A DNA stretch of 43,530 bases from an uncultured Acidobacteriota bacterium (GCA_902826515.1 CADEFD010000029.1:1-43530), one strand, 5' to 3'; positions 32,461 through 41,522 are shown, numbered from the stretch's first letter. The notes: generated by a model not told the origin, from the letters alone. Numbers and translations are program-made.

Positions 32461-34622
32461 ACAAGTGGACGCGGCGCGCCTTCATCGGCGCCGGCACGAT
32501 CACCGGTGGCGGCTTCCTGCTCGGCGTGGCCGGCTTCGCGCTGGCGCCGGGCCGACACACGCTCGTGCCCGACGACGCGGCGGCGCACGGCCAGCTCACG
32601 ACCTGGATCACGATCGCGCCCGACAACACGGTCACGATCCTCATCCCGCACTGCGAGATGGGCCAGGGCACGCCCACGGCGCTCGCGATGATGGCGGCCG
32701 AGGAACTCGAGGCCGACTGGACGCTCGTGCGCGTGCAGGAAGCGCCTGCGCTCGATGCCTACGCCAACGGCTACATCGTGCGCGCCGCCAGCGGCGACTA
32801 CGTGCCGGCGATGCTCGGCCGCGGCGTGGACTACTCCGCGTTCAAGCTGGCCGAGTGGTTCGGTTTCCAGGTCACCGGCGGCTCGACCGCCGTGCGCAGC
32901 ACCGGCGAATACGGCATGCGCGTGGCCGGCGCCGCCGCCAAAGAGATGCTCGTGAACGCAGCGGCCGCCGAGTGGGGCGTGGCCGCGTCGGAGTGCACGG
33001 CGAAAGCCTCGCGCATCACCCACGCCGCCTCGAATCGCAGCGCCAGCTACGGCGAACTGGCGCCGGCCGCGGCCGCGCAGAAGGTGCCGACGACCCCGGC
33101 GCTCAAGGCGCCGGACGGCTTCACGCTGCGCCGCACCTCCCCCGGCCGACTCGACATTCCGGCGAAGGTGAACGGCAGCGCGAAGTACGCGATCGATGTC
33201 ACCGTGCCCGGCATGCTCTACGCCGCCATCACCATGGCGCCGGTGCACGGCGGCACGCTCGTCTCGGTGGATCCGGCGCCGGCCGAAGTGATGCCCGGCG
33301 TGAAGAAGGTGGTGCAGCTCAAGGAGGCCGTGGCCGTCGTCGCCGACAGCTTCTGGCGCGCCCGCAAGGCACTCGCCGCGCTGTCGCCGGAGTTCACGGA
33401 CGCGGGGCACGGCGGCGTCTCGACGGCCTCGGTCTTCGCGGCGTTCGACGCCGCGATCGGCGCCGCGCCCGAACTGCCCGCCGGCGCCGCGAAAGTGGTG
33501 ACCGCCGACTACAAAGCGCCCTTCCTCGCCCACGCCACGATGGAGCCGATGGTGTGCACGGCGAAGGTCGAGGGCGACCGGGTGGAGGTGTGGACGGGCG
33601 TGCAGGATCCGCTGAATGCGCGCTCGGTGGCCGCCAAGGCGCTCGACATCGACGTCGAGCAGGTGACGCTCACGAACTTCCTGCTCGGCGGCGGCTTCGG
33701 CCGGCGCCTGCCCTTCACCTTCGACTACGTGGACCTCGGCGTGCGCATCGCGCGCGCCATGGCGCCCGTGCCGGTCAAGACGATCTGGACGCGCGAGAAC
33801 GACATCCAGCACGACTACTACCGCGGCGCGGCGCTGTCGCGGCATGCCGGCGCGCTCGACGCGAGCGGCGTGCCGCTGGCCGCACATTCCTTCTACACCG
33901 GCGGCGGCAACGGCGAGGCAGTGGCGATGCCGTACGCGATCGCGGCGAAGACGGCCGAAGAAAAGGACGCCAAACATCCGATCCGGCCCGGCCAGTGGCG
34001 CTCGGTGCTCAACTCGCAGCACGGCTTCTTCAAGGAATCGTTCGTCGACGAGATGGCGCAGGCGGCCGGGGTCGATCCCTTCGGCTTCCGCCGCGCCCTG
34101 CTCACGGAGCAGCCGCGTTTCAAGGCCGTGCTCGAGAAAGCCGCCGGGATCTCGGGCTGGGGCACGCCGCTCCCGCCCGGCGAAGGCCGCGGCATCGCCA
34201 TCTGCGAGAGCTTCGGCACGATCGTGGCTGAAGTGGCGCACGTCGCCGTGTCCCCCGCGGGCGAGCTCAAGGTGCTGCACGTCTACGCGGCGGTCGATTG
34301 CGGCGACGTCGTGCATCTGGACGGCGCCACGGCGCAGGTCGAAGGCAGCATCATCTTCGCGCTCTCGGCGGCGCTGCTCAGCGAGATCACGATCGAGGGC
34401 GGCCGCGTGGTCGAGACCAACTTCCGCGACTACCCGATGATCCATCTGAAGGACGCGCCCACGGTCACGACCGCCTTCGTGCGGTCGGACGCCCCGCTCG
34501 GCGGCCTCGGCGAGCCGTGTGTGCCGCCGCTCGCCCCCGCGGTCACGAACGCCATCCATGCGGCCACCGGCATCCGCGTTCGCGAACTGCCGATCCGCAA
34601 GACGCCACTCGCGCGCGTCTGA
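32457..34622 (+). CDS. iorB: molybdopterin-binding large subunit, isoquinoline 1-oxidoreductase-like
   Basis: The 721-residue subunit carries a twin-arginine N-terminus ([16 protein letters not shown]), so the holoenzyme is likely exported folded with iorA. Molybdenum-cofactor motifs include [36 protein letters not shown] and the C-terminal [20 protein letters not shown] with the catalytic Glu. These are typical of IorB-type hydroxylases that insert water-derived oxygen into aromatic N-heterocycles or aldehydes. The frame is open upstream, but the GTG at 32457 gives the Tat signal and the four-base overlap with iorA. No cofactor-insertion chaperone (XdhC/CoxI) is nearby. The carbamoyltransferase follows after two bases. 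Confidence 0.92.
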   Translation: MNKWTRRAFIGAGTITGGGFLLGVAGFALAPGRHTLVPDDAAAHGQLTTWITIAPDNTVTILIPHCEMGQGTPTALAMMAAEELEADWTLVRVQEAPALDAYANGYIVRAASGDYVPAMLGRGVDYSAFKLAEWFGFQVTGGSTAVRSTGEYGMRVAGAAAKEMLVNAAAAEWGVAASECTAKASRITHAASNRSASYGELAPAAAAQKVPTTPALKAPDGFTLRRTSPGRLDIPAKVNGSAKYAIDVTVPGMLYAAITMAPVHGGTLVSVDPAPAEVMPGVKKVVQLKEAVAVVADSFWRARKALAALSPEFTDAGHGGVSTASVFAAFDAAIGAAPELPAGAAKVVTADYKAPFLAHATMEPMVCTAKVEGDRVEVWTGVQDPLNARSVAAKALDIDVEQVTLTNFLLGGGFGRRLPFTFDYVDLGVRIARAMAPVPVKTIWTRENDIQHDYYRGAALSRHAGALDASGVPLAAHSFYTGGGNGEAVAMPYAIAAKTAEEKDAKHPIRPGQWRSVLNSQHGFFKESFVDEMAQAAGVDPFGFRRALLTEQPRFKAVLEKAAGISGWGTPLPPGEGRGIAICESFGTIVAEVAHVAVSPAGELKVLHVYAAVDCGDVVHLDGATAQVEGSIIFALSAALLSEITIEGGRVVETNFRDYPMIHLKDAPTVTTAFVRSDAPLGGLGEPCVPPLAPAVTNAIHAATGIRVRELPIRKTPLARV

Positions 34623-34624
34623 CG

Positions 34625-36451
34625 ATGAGTCATCGCTACGTTCTCGGCATCTCGGCGTTCTACCACGACAGCGCCGCGGCCCTGCTCAGGGACGGCGTCA
34701 TCGTGGCGGCAGTCTCGGAAGACCGTTTCACCCGCAGGAAGGGCGACGCCACCTTCCCGCATCGCGCCGTCGAATACTGTCTCGGGCACGCCGGCATCGG
34801 CGTGGGGGATCTCACGGCCGTCGGCTTCTACGACAAACCGCTCCTCAAGTTCGAGCGCATCCTCGAGACCTACCTCGGCGTCGTGCCGGCCGGCTTCAAG
34901 TCGTTCCTGATGGCCGGGCCGCTCTGGATCAAGGACAAGCTCTACATCGACCGGCAGCTGCACGAGGAGCTCGGCTACACGGGCCCGATCTACTACTGCG
35001 AACACCACGAGTCGCACGCCGCCAGCGCCTTCTTCCCGTCGCCGTTCGACGAGGCCGCGGTGCTGACGATGGACGGCGTCGGCGAATGGGCCACGGCCTC
35101 GATCGGACACGGCACCGGCAGCAGCTTCGAGATCCTCGACGAGCTGCACTGGCCCGACTCGCTCGGCCTGCTCTACTCGGCGTTCACCTACTACACCGGC
35201 TTCAAGGTCAATTCCGGCGAGTACAAGGTGATGGGCCTGGCGCCCTACGGCGAGCCGACGTTCGTCGATCTGATCTACAGGGAGCTGCTGGACCTCAAGG
35301 AGGACGGCTCGTTCAGGCTGAATCAGAAGTACTTCGGCTACCTCACCGGCCTGACCATGACCAACGACGCGTTCAGCGCGCTGTTCGGGGCGCCGCCGCG
35401 GCAACCCGAAAGCCGGCTGACGCAGCGCGAGATGGATCTGGCGCGTTCGGTGCAGGTGGTGTGCGAAGAGATCATGCTGCGGATGGCGCGCACCGCCCAC
35501 GCACGCACCGGGTCGCCGAACCTGTGCCTGGCGGGCGGCGTCGCGCTCAACTGCGTCGGCAACGGCCGGCTGCTGCGCGAGGGGCCGTTCACGAACCTCT
35601 GGATCCAGCCTGCCTCGGGTGATGCCGGCGGCGCGCTCGGCGTCGCCCAGTTGATTCACTACCGCGAGCACAAGCAGCCGCGGGTCGTCGTTCCCGGCGC
35701 CGACAGCATGCACGGGTCGTATCTCGGGCCTGCCTACTCCGCCGAGGAGATCGAAGCCTACCTGACGTCGGCGGGCGCGGCCTACGAACGCGTCGAGGAT
35801 CCGGCGCAGTTCGAACGGGTCGCCGGCTACCTCGCGGACGAGAAGATCGTCGGCTGGTTCAACGGCCGGATGGAGTTCGGCCCGCGCTCGCTCGGCGCCA
35901 GAAGCATCCTCGGCGATCCGCGCAGCCCGAAGATGCAGGCCGACATGAATCTCAAGATCAAGTTCCGCGAGAGCTTCCGGCCGTTCGCGCCGTCAGTGCT
36001 GCGCGAGCGCGTCGCCGACTACTTCGAGCTCGACGCCGACTCGCCGTACATGCTGCTCGTGGCGCCGGTGCGCAAGGAACGCTGCATCCCGCTCACCGAC
36101 GAGCAGCACACGCTCTGGGGCATCGACAAGCTCAACGTGCCGCGGTCGGATCTGCCGGCCATCACCCACATCGACTACTCCGCACGCGTGCAGACGGTGA
36201 CGAAGGGCGTCAACGGCCGCTACTACGACCTGCTCAAGGCCTTCGAGCAGAAGACCGGCTGCGCGGTGCTGGTCAACACCTCGTTCAACGTCCGCGGCGA
36301 GCCGATCGTGTGCACGCCGGAAGACGCCTACCGGTGCTTCATGCGCACCCATATCGACGTGCTGGTCCTCGGGCCGTTCGTGCTCGAGAAGGCCGCGCAA
36401 CCCGCCTGGAAGGAGTCCACCGCATGGCAGCAGGAGTTCCAGCTCGACTGA
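34625..36451 (+). CDS. carbamoyltransferase, NodU/CmcH (SxtI-like) family
   Basis: This enzyme type activates carbamoyl phosphate to carbamoyl-AMP and transfers it to a hydroxyl. The 608-residue product has an N-terminal Kae1-like domain: GISAFYHDSAAALL, the metal-binding CEHHESHAASAFFPSPF, VLTMDGVGEWAT and NLCLAGGVALNCVGNGRL. The C-terminal transferase domain has GWFNGRMEFGPRSLGARSILGDPR, FRESFRPFAPSVL and VLVNTSFNVRGEPIVCTPEDAYR. It is close to full family length. It starts two bases after iorB and its end overlaps the SxtJ-like gene by 28 bases. The order matches sxtI-sxtJ-sxtK of saxitoxin clusters, though the substrate here is unknown. Confidence 0.93.
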   Translation: MSHRYVLGISAFYHDSAAALLRDGVIVAAVSEDRFTRRKGDATFPHRAVEYCLGHAGIGVGDLTAVGFYDKPLLKFERILETYLGVVPAGFKSFLMAGPLWIKDKLYIDRQLHEELGYTGPIYYCEHHESHAASAFFPSPFDEAAVLTMDGVGEWATASIGHGTGSSFEILDELHWPDSLGLLYSAFTYYTGFKVNSGEYKVMGLAPYGEPTFVDLIYRELLDLKEDGSFRLNQKYFGYLTGLTMTNDAFSALFGAPPRQPESRLTQREMDLARSVQVVCEEIMLRMARTAHARTGSPNLCLAGGVALNCVGNGRLLREGPFTNLWIQPASGDAGGALGVAQLIHYREHKQPRVVVPGADSMHGSYLGPAYSAEEIEAYLTSAGAAYERVEDPAQFERVAGYLADEKIVGWFNGRMEFGPRSLGARSILGDPRSPKMQADMNLKIKFRESFRPFAPSVLRERVADYFELDADSPYMLLVAPVRKERCIPLTDEQHTLWGIDKLNVPRSDLPAITHIDYSARVQTVTKGVNGRYYDLLKAFEQKTGCAVLVNTSFNVRGEPIVCTPEDAYRCFMRTHIDVLVLGPFVLEKAAQPAWKESTAWQQEFQLD

Positions 36452-36828
36452 CGCCGGCGCAGGGGCGCCGGTTCGGGCTGACGGTCGGCGGCGCGTTCCT
36501 GCTGCTCGCGGCCATCGCGTGGTGGCGCGGACTTCCGGCGATCACGACGATCCTCGGCGCCCTGGGCGGTGTCCTGGCGGTGGCGGGCCTCGCCATTCCG
36601 ACGCTGCTCGGGCCGGTCGAGCGGGCCTGGATGCAGCTGTCACATCTCATCTCGAAGGTCACGACGCCCATCGTGATGGGCGCGATGTACCTGCTCGTGC
36701 TGACGCCGGTGGGCCTCCTGCGCCGGACCATCGGCGGCAATCCGATCGTGCACGCGCCGGTGAACGGCAGCTACTGGAAGGCGCGGCTGCCGGGCAGCCG
36801 TGTGAGCAACCTGCGTCGTCAGTTCTAG
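36424..36828 (+). CDS. SxtJ-family membrane protein
   Basis: The 134-residue product has about three hydrophobic helices: FGLTVGGAFLLLAAIAWW, the TILGALGGVLAVAGLAIPTLL region, and IVMGAMYLLVLTPVGLL. The WMQLSHLISKVTTPIVMG and NPI-x-SYWKAR-like C-terminus are typical of the SxtJ family, named from the saxitoxin cluster, where it lies next to the carbamoyltransferase SxtI. Its start is inside the carbamoyltransferase gene. A membrane-anchoring role for the carbamoylation complex has been suggested for such proteins and is not demonstrated here. Confidence 0.88.
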   Translation: MAAGVPARLTPAQGRRFGLTVGGAFLLLAAIAWWRGLPAITTILGALGGVLAVAGLAIPTLLGPVERAWMQLSHLISKVTTPIVMGAMYLLVLTPVGLLRRTIGGNPIVHAPVNGSYWKARLPGSRVSNLRRQF

Positions 36829-36837
36829 GGAGATGTG

Positions 36838-36987
36838 ATGAGTCTGATGGGCGAACTGTGGGCCTTCATGCGGGAGCGCAAGAAGTGGTGGCTGCTGCCC
36901 GTGATCATCATCATGGTCGCGATGGGCGCGCTGCTCGTCTTCGCCCAGGGGTCGGTGCTGGCGCCCTTCATCTACACGGTGTTCTGA
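36838..36987 (+). CDS. DUF5989 small membrane protein (SxtK-like)
   Basis: This 49-residue protein is too short for routine gene callers. It reads MSLMGELWAFMRERKKWWL, followed by a single membrane helix (LLPVIIIMVAMGALLVFAQGS) and a short hydrophobic tail ending IYTVF. The MxELWxFMRxRKKWWLxP pattern is the DUF5989 signature and matches the size and position of SxtK after SxtJ. GGGAGA lies at normal distance before the ATG, nine bases after the SxtJ-like stop. It ends the six-gene operon that starts at 31077. Confidence 0.85.
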   Translation: MSLMGELWAFMRERKKWWLLPVIIIMVAMGALLVFAQGSVLAPFIYTVF

Positions 36988-37089
36988 CGCCTGCTGTCGG
37001 CGTCCGGCGCAGCGGGCGGCCAGATGGCCCGCCACCGCCGCGGCGGCGTTCAGGCGCTGGATGTGTCCCCAGGCGTCGAGGCCGCCAGG

Positions 37090-38574
37090 TCACTTGCGGA
37101 TGATGAACTGGTTCAGCACGAGCAGGTCGAGTCCGGAGCCATAGAACACCCGGACCGCGTCGCGCGGGCTGCAGACGATCGGCTCGTGGAAACCGTTGAA
37201 CGACGTATTCACGAGGAACGGCAGGCCAGTGGCCTGCCCCTGCGCTTCGAGCAGGCGGCGGAACATCGGATGCGCGCCGTCCGCGACGGTGTGCACACGC
37301 ATCGCCGCGTCTGGCGCCGGCAACAGATGGCGGAAGATCTCGGGCCGGCGCGGCACGTAGTCACATTCCATGAAGGGTGAGTCGGCCGGACCGTCGAAGT
37401 GGGCGCCCACGGCCTCCTGCAGACCGCTCACCGCGTATCCGCGCCAGCTCTCGCGCTGCTTCAGGAAGCGGTTGAGATTCTCGAGGACGTACGGCGCCTG
37501 CGGGTTGGCCAGAATGCTGCGGGCGCCGAGCGCGCGCGGTCCCCATTCCATCGCCCCCTGGAACCAGCCCACGAGGTGGCCCTCCTGGATGCCCTTGAGG
37601 GCGGCGGCGATGGCGCCTTCTTCCGACACCCACTCGTACTGCAGCTTGCAGTTGTCGAGCACCTCTTTGGTCTCGTGCGCCGAATACGACGGGCCGAGGA
37701 ACGCCGAGGCGCCGTCGGTGCGGCTGGTGCTGGCCGAGAGCGCCGCGCCGACGGCATTGCCGCCGTCGCCGGGATCGGGCGGCACGAAGACGTGTGTGAA
37801 GAGGCCGCACGACTTGACGCGGGTGTTCACCGACGCGTTGTAGAAGAGTGTGCCGCCGAGGCACAGCTGCGAGAGGCCGGTGCGCGCCTGCACGTCGCCG
37901 AGGAACTCCACGAGCAGGTCGCCGACGCGCGCCACGATGCTGGCGGCCAGCGCCGCCGGTACCGAGCCTTCGGCCCGGGCCAGCGCGCGGATCTGCTGGT
38001 CGACGTCGTCGGGCACGGCGAGGCCGTCGGCCGAACGGGTGATGAGCGCGTCGACGCGGGGGTCGCGACTGGCCGGGCGCAACTGGGCCAGCGCCGCGAG
38101 GCGCCGGTCCACGTCGGAGGGCGTGAGCCCGAGGGCGGTGCCGCAGCGCGAGAGCAGGCGGGCGAAACCGGCGCCCGCCCACGGCCAGGGCACGCGGGTG
38201 AGCCCGGCGCCTTCGCCGATCCAGACGCTGACGTCCGGCGCGTCGTGATCGCAGACCACGACGGCCGCCGACGTGTGAGGCGAGGTCAGATACGCGGTGG
38301 CGGCGTGAGCGAAATGGTGGTCTACCGTCTCGACTGGCGCGGGCGCGGCGTCGCCATCACCCGCCGCCACGATCCAGCGATCCACCGATGCGCGCGACAG
38401 CCCGAGGCGCCCGAGCAGCAGATCGAGCGCCTCATCCGGCAGCCCCGAGCCTTTGACGCCGGCGTCGCGCGACCGCGTCACGCGTTCCTGCGCGCACACC
38501 CCCGCGAGCTGCCCCGTTCGCACCACGGCCGCAGCCGCGCTGCGCCGCCCTCCACCGACACCTGCGACGATCAT
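37090..38574 (-). CDS. second, divergent NodU-type carbamoyltransferase
   Basis: The 494-residue product is about 110 residues shorter than its neighbour at 34625. The N-terminal Kae1-like half is eroded: GISAxxHDSAA is replaced by GVGGGRRSAAAA, although VDHHFAHAATAYL with the metal-binding His pair is kept and LCLGGTLFYNASVN replaces the usual LAGGVALN. The C-terminal half is well conserved (GWFQGAMEWGPRALGARSIL, FLVNTSFNGFHEPIVCSP, LLVLNQFIIRK). It faces the sxtIJK-like operon tail-to-tail with a 102-base gap. CACAAT lies six bases before the ATG. It may carbamoylate a different acceptor or partner the other enzyme. Confidence 0.9.
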   Translation of the reverse strand: MIVAGVGGGRRSAAAAVVRTGQLAGVCAQERVTRSRDAGVKGSGLPDEALDLLLGRLGLSRASVDRWIVAAGDGDAAPAPVETVDHHFAHAATAYLTSPHTSAAVVVCDHDAPDVSVWIGEGAGLTRVPWPWAGAGFARLLSRCGTALGLTPSDVDRRLAALAQLRPASRDPRVDALITRSADGLAVPDDVDQQIRALARAEGSVPAALAASIVARVGDLLVEFLGDVQARTGLSQLCLGGTLFYNASVNTRVKSCGLFTHVFVPPDPGDGGNAVGAALSASTSRTDGASAFLGPSYSAHETKEVLDNCKLQYEWVSEEGAIAAALKGIQEGHLVGWFQGAMEWGPRALGARSILANPQAPYVLENLNRFLKQRESWRGYAVSGLQEAVGAHFDGPADSPFMECDYVPRRPEIFRHLLPAPDAAMRVHTVADGAHPMFRRLLEAQGQATGLPFLVNTSFNGFHEPIVCSPRDAVRVFYGSGLDLLVLNQFIIRK

Positions 38575-38598
38575 CGGTCCATTGTGACGGGTCGCGGC

Positions 38599-39189
38599 CT
38601 ACTGCGGACGACGAAAGAGTCCGACGTAGACCGCCTTGCCGAGAATGTGCCCCTGCATGGCGTTGTACACGGCGGTGCGCGTGGCCCAGGCATCGGCGCC
38701 GGCCGGCAGATCGATCTTCGTGTCGAGCGCGAAGAGCTCGAACGTGTAGTGATGCAGGGGACCCGTGGCCGGCGCGCCGGGCCCGCGGTAGACCTCGCCG
38801 CTGGCGCTCACCTGGCGGCTGCCGTCCGGCAGCGTCGGGCCCTTGGGCTGGCCTTCGCTCATGCCGGTGGCGGTGCCGGGGATCCCCCACACGAGCCAGT
38901 GCACCTGATCCTCGGTGGTCTTGTTGCGGGCGACGTCGGGGTCGCGCATGTGCAGCACGAAACTCTGCGTGCCGGCCGGCACGTTGGTCCAGGCAAGCGC
39001 CGGTGAGACCTGTTCCCCGGCCTGCGTGTACCTGACGGGGATGACGCCGCCATCGGGAAAGGCGGTGGTCGTGAGGGTCAGGGGCGGACGCGGCGGCGCC
39101 GCGGGAGCCGCGGCCGGCGCCTGCGCGAATGCCAGTGCCGGTGCGACGGCGAGTCCCATCACGAGTGCTGTCCAGATCCTGCGCGTCAT
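38599..39189 (-). CDS. exported PEBP protein (YbhB/YbcL Raf-kinase-inhibitor-like)
   Basis: The 196-residue product has a Sec signal peptide (cleavage near ALAFAQ) and a phosphatidylethanolamine-binding-protein domain. The anion pocket is shown by SPALAWTNVPAGTQSFVLHMRDPDVARN, DQVHWLVWGIPGTATG and GPGAPATGPLHHYTFELFALD. Bacterial PEBPs bind phosphorylated small ligands and have no agreed function. AGGGGAG precedes the ATG at 39189. It lies 25 bases upstream of the second carbamoyltransferase on the same strand's far side and is divergent from the unknown exported protein at 39273. Confidence 0.92.
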   Translation of the reverse strand: MTRRIWTALVMGLAVAPALAFAQAPAAAPAAPPRPPLTLTTTAFPDGGVIPVRYTQAGEQVSPALAWTNVPAGTQSFVLHMRDPDVARNKTTEDQVHWLVWGIPGTATGMSEGQPKGPTLPDGSRQVSASGEVYRGPGAPATGPLHHYTFELFALDTKIDLPAGADAWATRTAVYNAMQGHILGKAVYVGLFRRPQ

Positions 39190-39259
39190 CGGTCGTCTCC
39201 CCTGCGTCCGCGAACCGGGGCGGGCGCGACATGAACAGTAAGGCATCGCCGCGCGGTTC

Positions 39260-39265
39260 TACAAT
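39260..39265 (+). promoter_or_regulatory. -10-like hexamer next to the start codon
   Basis: TACAAT ends seven bases before the ATG at 39273, with no Shine-Dalgarno in between. It matches the leaderless arrangement seen at other genes. Confidence 0.45.
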
Positions 39266-39272
39266 CGGCGGC

Positions 39273-40517
39273 ATGTCCCTGGTCCGTCTCTCCCGGCGTG
39301 GTCGTGCCCTGCTCGCCGTCGTCCTCGCCGTCGTCGCCGGCGCCACGGCGGCGGCACAACCGCGATCGCACGCCACCGATCCCGGCGTGTGGAAGCCGTG
39401 GAAGGGCCTCACGGCCATTCCGAGCGTGCGCGCCGACCGCGGGCTCACGGCCGCGCAGGTGAAGGCCTTCGAGACGGAACTGCTGGTGCTGAACAGCATC
39501 CTGCGGCGGGCGGAGGGCGTGGCGGCGCCCGTGGGCTTCAGCGTGGAGACGTGGGGGTACGTGTCGGGCTACCGCGTGGCCGAACACGCCATCGGCCAGC
39601 CACCGGGCGCGCGTGTGCCGGCGGCCGGCGCGCTCACCTTCGGCGCGTTCCCGATCTTCGAGTACGAGCGGAACGGCAGGACGATCGTGTCGGACACCGG
39701 CGAAACGGCGCTGCTGCAGTTCTACGTGAACGACCTGCAGCCGGCGCTCTTCGGGGCCGGCCGTGTGACCGACTGGGGCAGCCTGGACACCGACGCGGTG
39801 CTGCAGCCGGCCGAGAAGGATCCGGTGGCCGGACTGCCGCGTGTGGGAGACGCGCTCGTCATCGCCCGCGACCCGGCGGCGCTCTGGGCGCCGGTGAGTC
39901 TCCGTGCGGCGCTCGATCTGGTCGCGACGTACCGGCGCGCCGAACTGCAGGACCAGGAGGCACGCCACGCGAGGCTGACAGCCCAGCTCGCGACGCTGCG
40001 CGATCCGGCGCGACGCGCGGCGAAGGCGGCCGAGGCGGCGAAGAACGCGGCCTCGATGCCCGAGCCGGAGAAGTTCATCGCGATGATGGCCGAGGCGGCG
40101 CGCATTGAAGAGGCGTCGGTGGCCGGCGACCTCGCGCCCGCCGGCGGCATGACCAAGGCCCTGCAGGCGGCGCGCGGCGCCATGGACGAGGTGACAGCGT
40201 TCCTCGAGGCGCTCACCGCCGAGGAGAACGCCGCGCCGGCCTGTCATGTGGCGGCGGGCACTACCCTGCGGGCCCGGTTTCGCGCCGCGCCGATGCCCGG
40301 CTGCGTGCCCATCGCGCGCCCGAACTACGGCGCCTTCAACCCGGCCCTGCCGCGCACGGCGCCGCAGGTCGTCATCATCGCGCCGGTCGCGCGCTGTTTC
40401 GAGACAGGGGACAAATACAACCGGGACGCGAACGCTCCGGGCCCGGCCGGCTGCGCCGCCAACCGGCGCCTGGTCGAGACGATGGACCAGGCGGCCATCC
40501 GCGCCTGGCTGCGCTGA
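39273..40517 (+). CDS. exported protein of unknown function
   Basis: The 414-residue protein has a Sec signal peptide (RRGRALLAVVLAVVAGATAAAQ) and no family I recognise. The N-terminal half is mixed alpha/beta (VKAFETELLVLNSILRRAEGVAAPVGFSVETWGYVSG in parts). A helical, Ala/Glu-rich stretch (~225-320) looks like coiled coil. The C-terminal 90 residues hold four Cys (PACHV, PGCVP, ARCFE, AGCAA) that could form two disulfides in the periplasm. The leaderless-type TACAAT supports the start. It is a single-gene unit between the divergent PEBP gene and the convergent transglutaminase gene; GCCGG-N6-CCGGC just after the stop is a weak hairpin. Confidence 0.78.
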   Translation: MSLVRLSRRGRALLAVVLAVVAGATAAAQPRSHATDPGVWKPWKGLTAIPSVRADRGLTAAQVKAFETELLVLNSILRRAEGVAAPVGFSVETWGYVSGYRVAEHAIGQPPGARVPAAGALTFGAFPIFEYERNGRTIVSDTGETALLQFYVNDLQPALFGAGRVTDWGSLDTDAVLQPAEKDPVAGLPRVGDALVIARDPAALWAPVSLRAALDLVATYRRAELQDQEARHARLTAQLATLRDPARRAAKAAEAAKNAASMPEPEKFIAMMAEAARIEEASVAGDLAPAGGMTKALQAARGAMDEVTAFLEALTAEENAAPACHVAAGTTLRARFRAAPMPGCVPIARPNYGAFNPALPRTAPQVVIIAPVARCFETGDKYNRDANAPGPAGCAANRRLVETMDQAAIRAWLR

Positions 40518-40541
40518 GCCGGCGGTGACCGGCGCACGGCG

Positions 40542-41522
40542 CTATTGCTGCTGTTGCTGCTGCTCGAGGGCGAGGCGGTCGGCGCTCTCATCCGGCGCTG
40601 GCGCCTCCGCGACCCACGACGCCGTGACCACCGCCGTGTCGAGCGTGGGCAGGGCGTCGCCGGGCGTGACTTCGACGTTCACTTCGAGGCTGCTGGCCGC
40701 CCCGCCCTTGTAGACGCCGCGCGTCGGCGGCACGTCGGCGTAGTCGCGGCCCACGGCCACGCGCACATGGCGCAGGCCGGCCTCGATGTCGTTGGTGGGG
40801 TCGATGCCCACCCAGTCGAGCCCCGGCAGCAGCGCTTCCACCCAGGCGTGTGTCGCGATGGTGGTCGGCCCGTCGTCTTCCCCGAGCGCGCGCGGTGCGA
40901 TGTAGCCGCTCACATAGCGGCACGGCAGGCCGAGGCGGCGCAACAACGCCAGCGTGATGTGCGTGAAGTCCTGACAGACGCCGCGACGCGACGCCAGCGC
41001 CTCGCCGATGGGCGAGTCGACGCGCGTCGTGTTGGGCGCGTAGGCGAAGGCGCGGTGCATGGCGCCGCTCAGGGCCCGCACGGTGCCGAGCGGGTCGGCG
41101 GTGCGCTCGGCGAGCGGACCGAGCTCGCCGGCAAAGCCGACGAGCGCCTCGCTCCATTCGGCGAAGTGGCTCGGCTGACGGAAGTCCCAGTGTTCGCCGC
41201 GGTCGGCCCAGGCGTCCACCTCGCGCCAGGCTTCCATGCCGAGGGCGGCCGGGCGCTCCGGCGGCGGGTCGAGCTGCACCTGCGCGCGCGCGGTCACGGC
41301 CAGACGCGTGTGCCGCCGGGGCAGGTCGAAGTGATGCACCCAGTTGCCGAGGAAATCCCGGTAGGCGAAGACCCGCGCCCGCGGCTGCAGATCCACCTCG
41401 AACTGCAGACAGCGCTGCGTCGCATCGGAGGCCGGACGCATGCGCAGCTCCATCACGCTCTCGCTCACGGGCGAGGCGTAGGTGAAGCGGGTCAGATGCC
41501 GGATGGCGTAGTGGGTGGCCAC
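40542..41522 (-). CDS. transglutaminase-like cysteine protease family protein
   Basis: The 326-residue product has the bacterial transglutaminase N-terminal beta region (YAIRHLTRFTYASPVSESVMELRMRP in parts). The papain-like core has the catalytic Cys in SRRGVCQDFTHITLALLRRLG, His in THAWVEALLPG and Asp in WVGIDPTND. The protein ends in six consecutive Gln encoded by a CAG/CAA repeat just before the stop. The start is GTG, 11 bases after the alpha-E gene stop. Together with the alpha-E and ATP-grasp genes it forms the widespread COG1305-COG2307-COG2308 cluster, thought to make and cleave an unknown peptide. Confidence 0.92.
   Translation of the reverse strand: MATHYAIRHLTRFTYASPVSESVMELRMRPASDATQRCLQFEVDLQPRARVFAYRDFLGNWVHHFDLPRRHTRLAVTARAQVQLDPPPERPAALGMEAWREVDAWADRGEHWDFRQPSHFAEWSEALVGFAGELGPLAERTADPLGTVRALSGAMHRAFAYAPNTTRVDSPIGEALASRRGVCQDFTHITLALLRRLGLPCRYVSGYIAPRALGEDDGPTTIATHAWVEALLPGLDWVGIDPTNDIEAGLRHVRVAVGRDYADVPPTRGVYKGGAASSLEVNVEVTPGDALPTLDTAVVTASWVAEAPAPDESADRLALEQQQQQQ

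Noticed and set aside
32427..34559. 710-codon open frame antisense to iorB
   Set aside because: The composition is His/Arg/Ala-rich with no motif, whereas iorB on the other strand has full molybdoenzyme signatures.
31996..34622. Assignment of iorAB as true isoquinoline 1-oxidoreductase
   Set aside because: The motifs define the family but not the substrate, so I kept the symbols as homology labels only.
36988..37089. Possible terminator between the DUF5989 and second carbamoyltransferase genes
   Set aside because: Short GCGGGC/GCCCGC and GGCC pairings exist but there is no T-tract and the stems are weak for this base composition.
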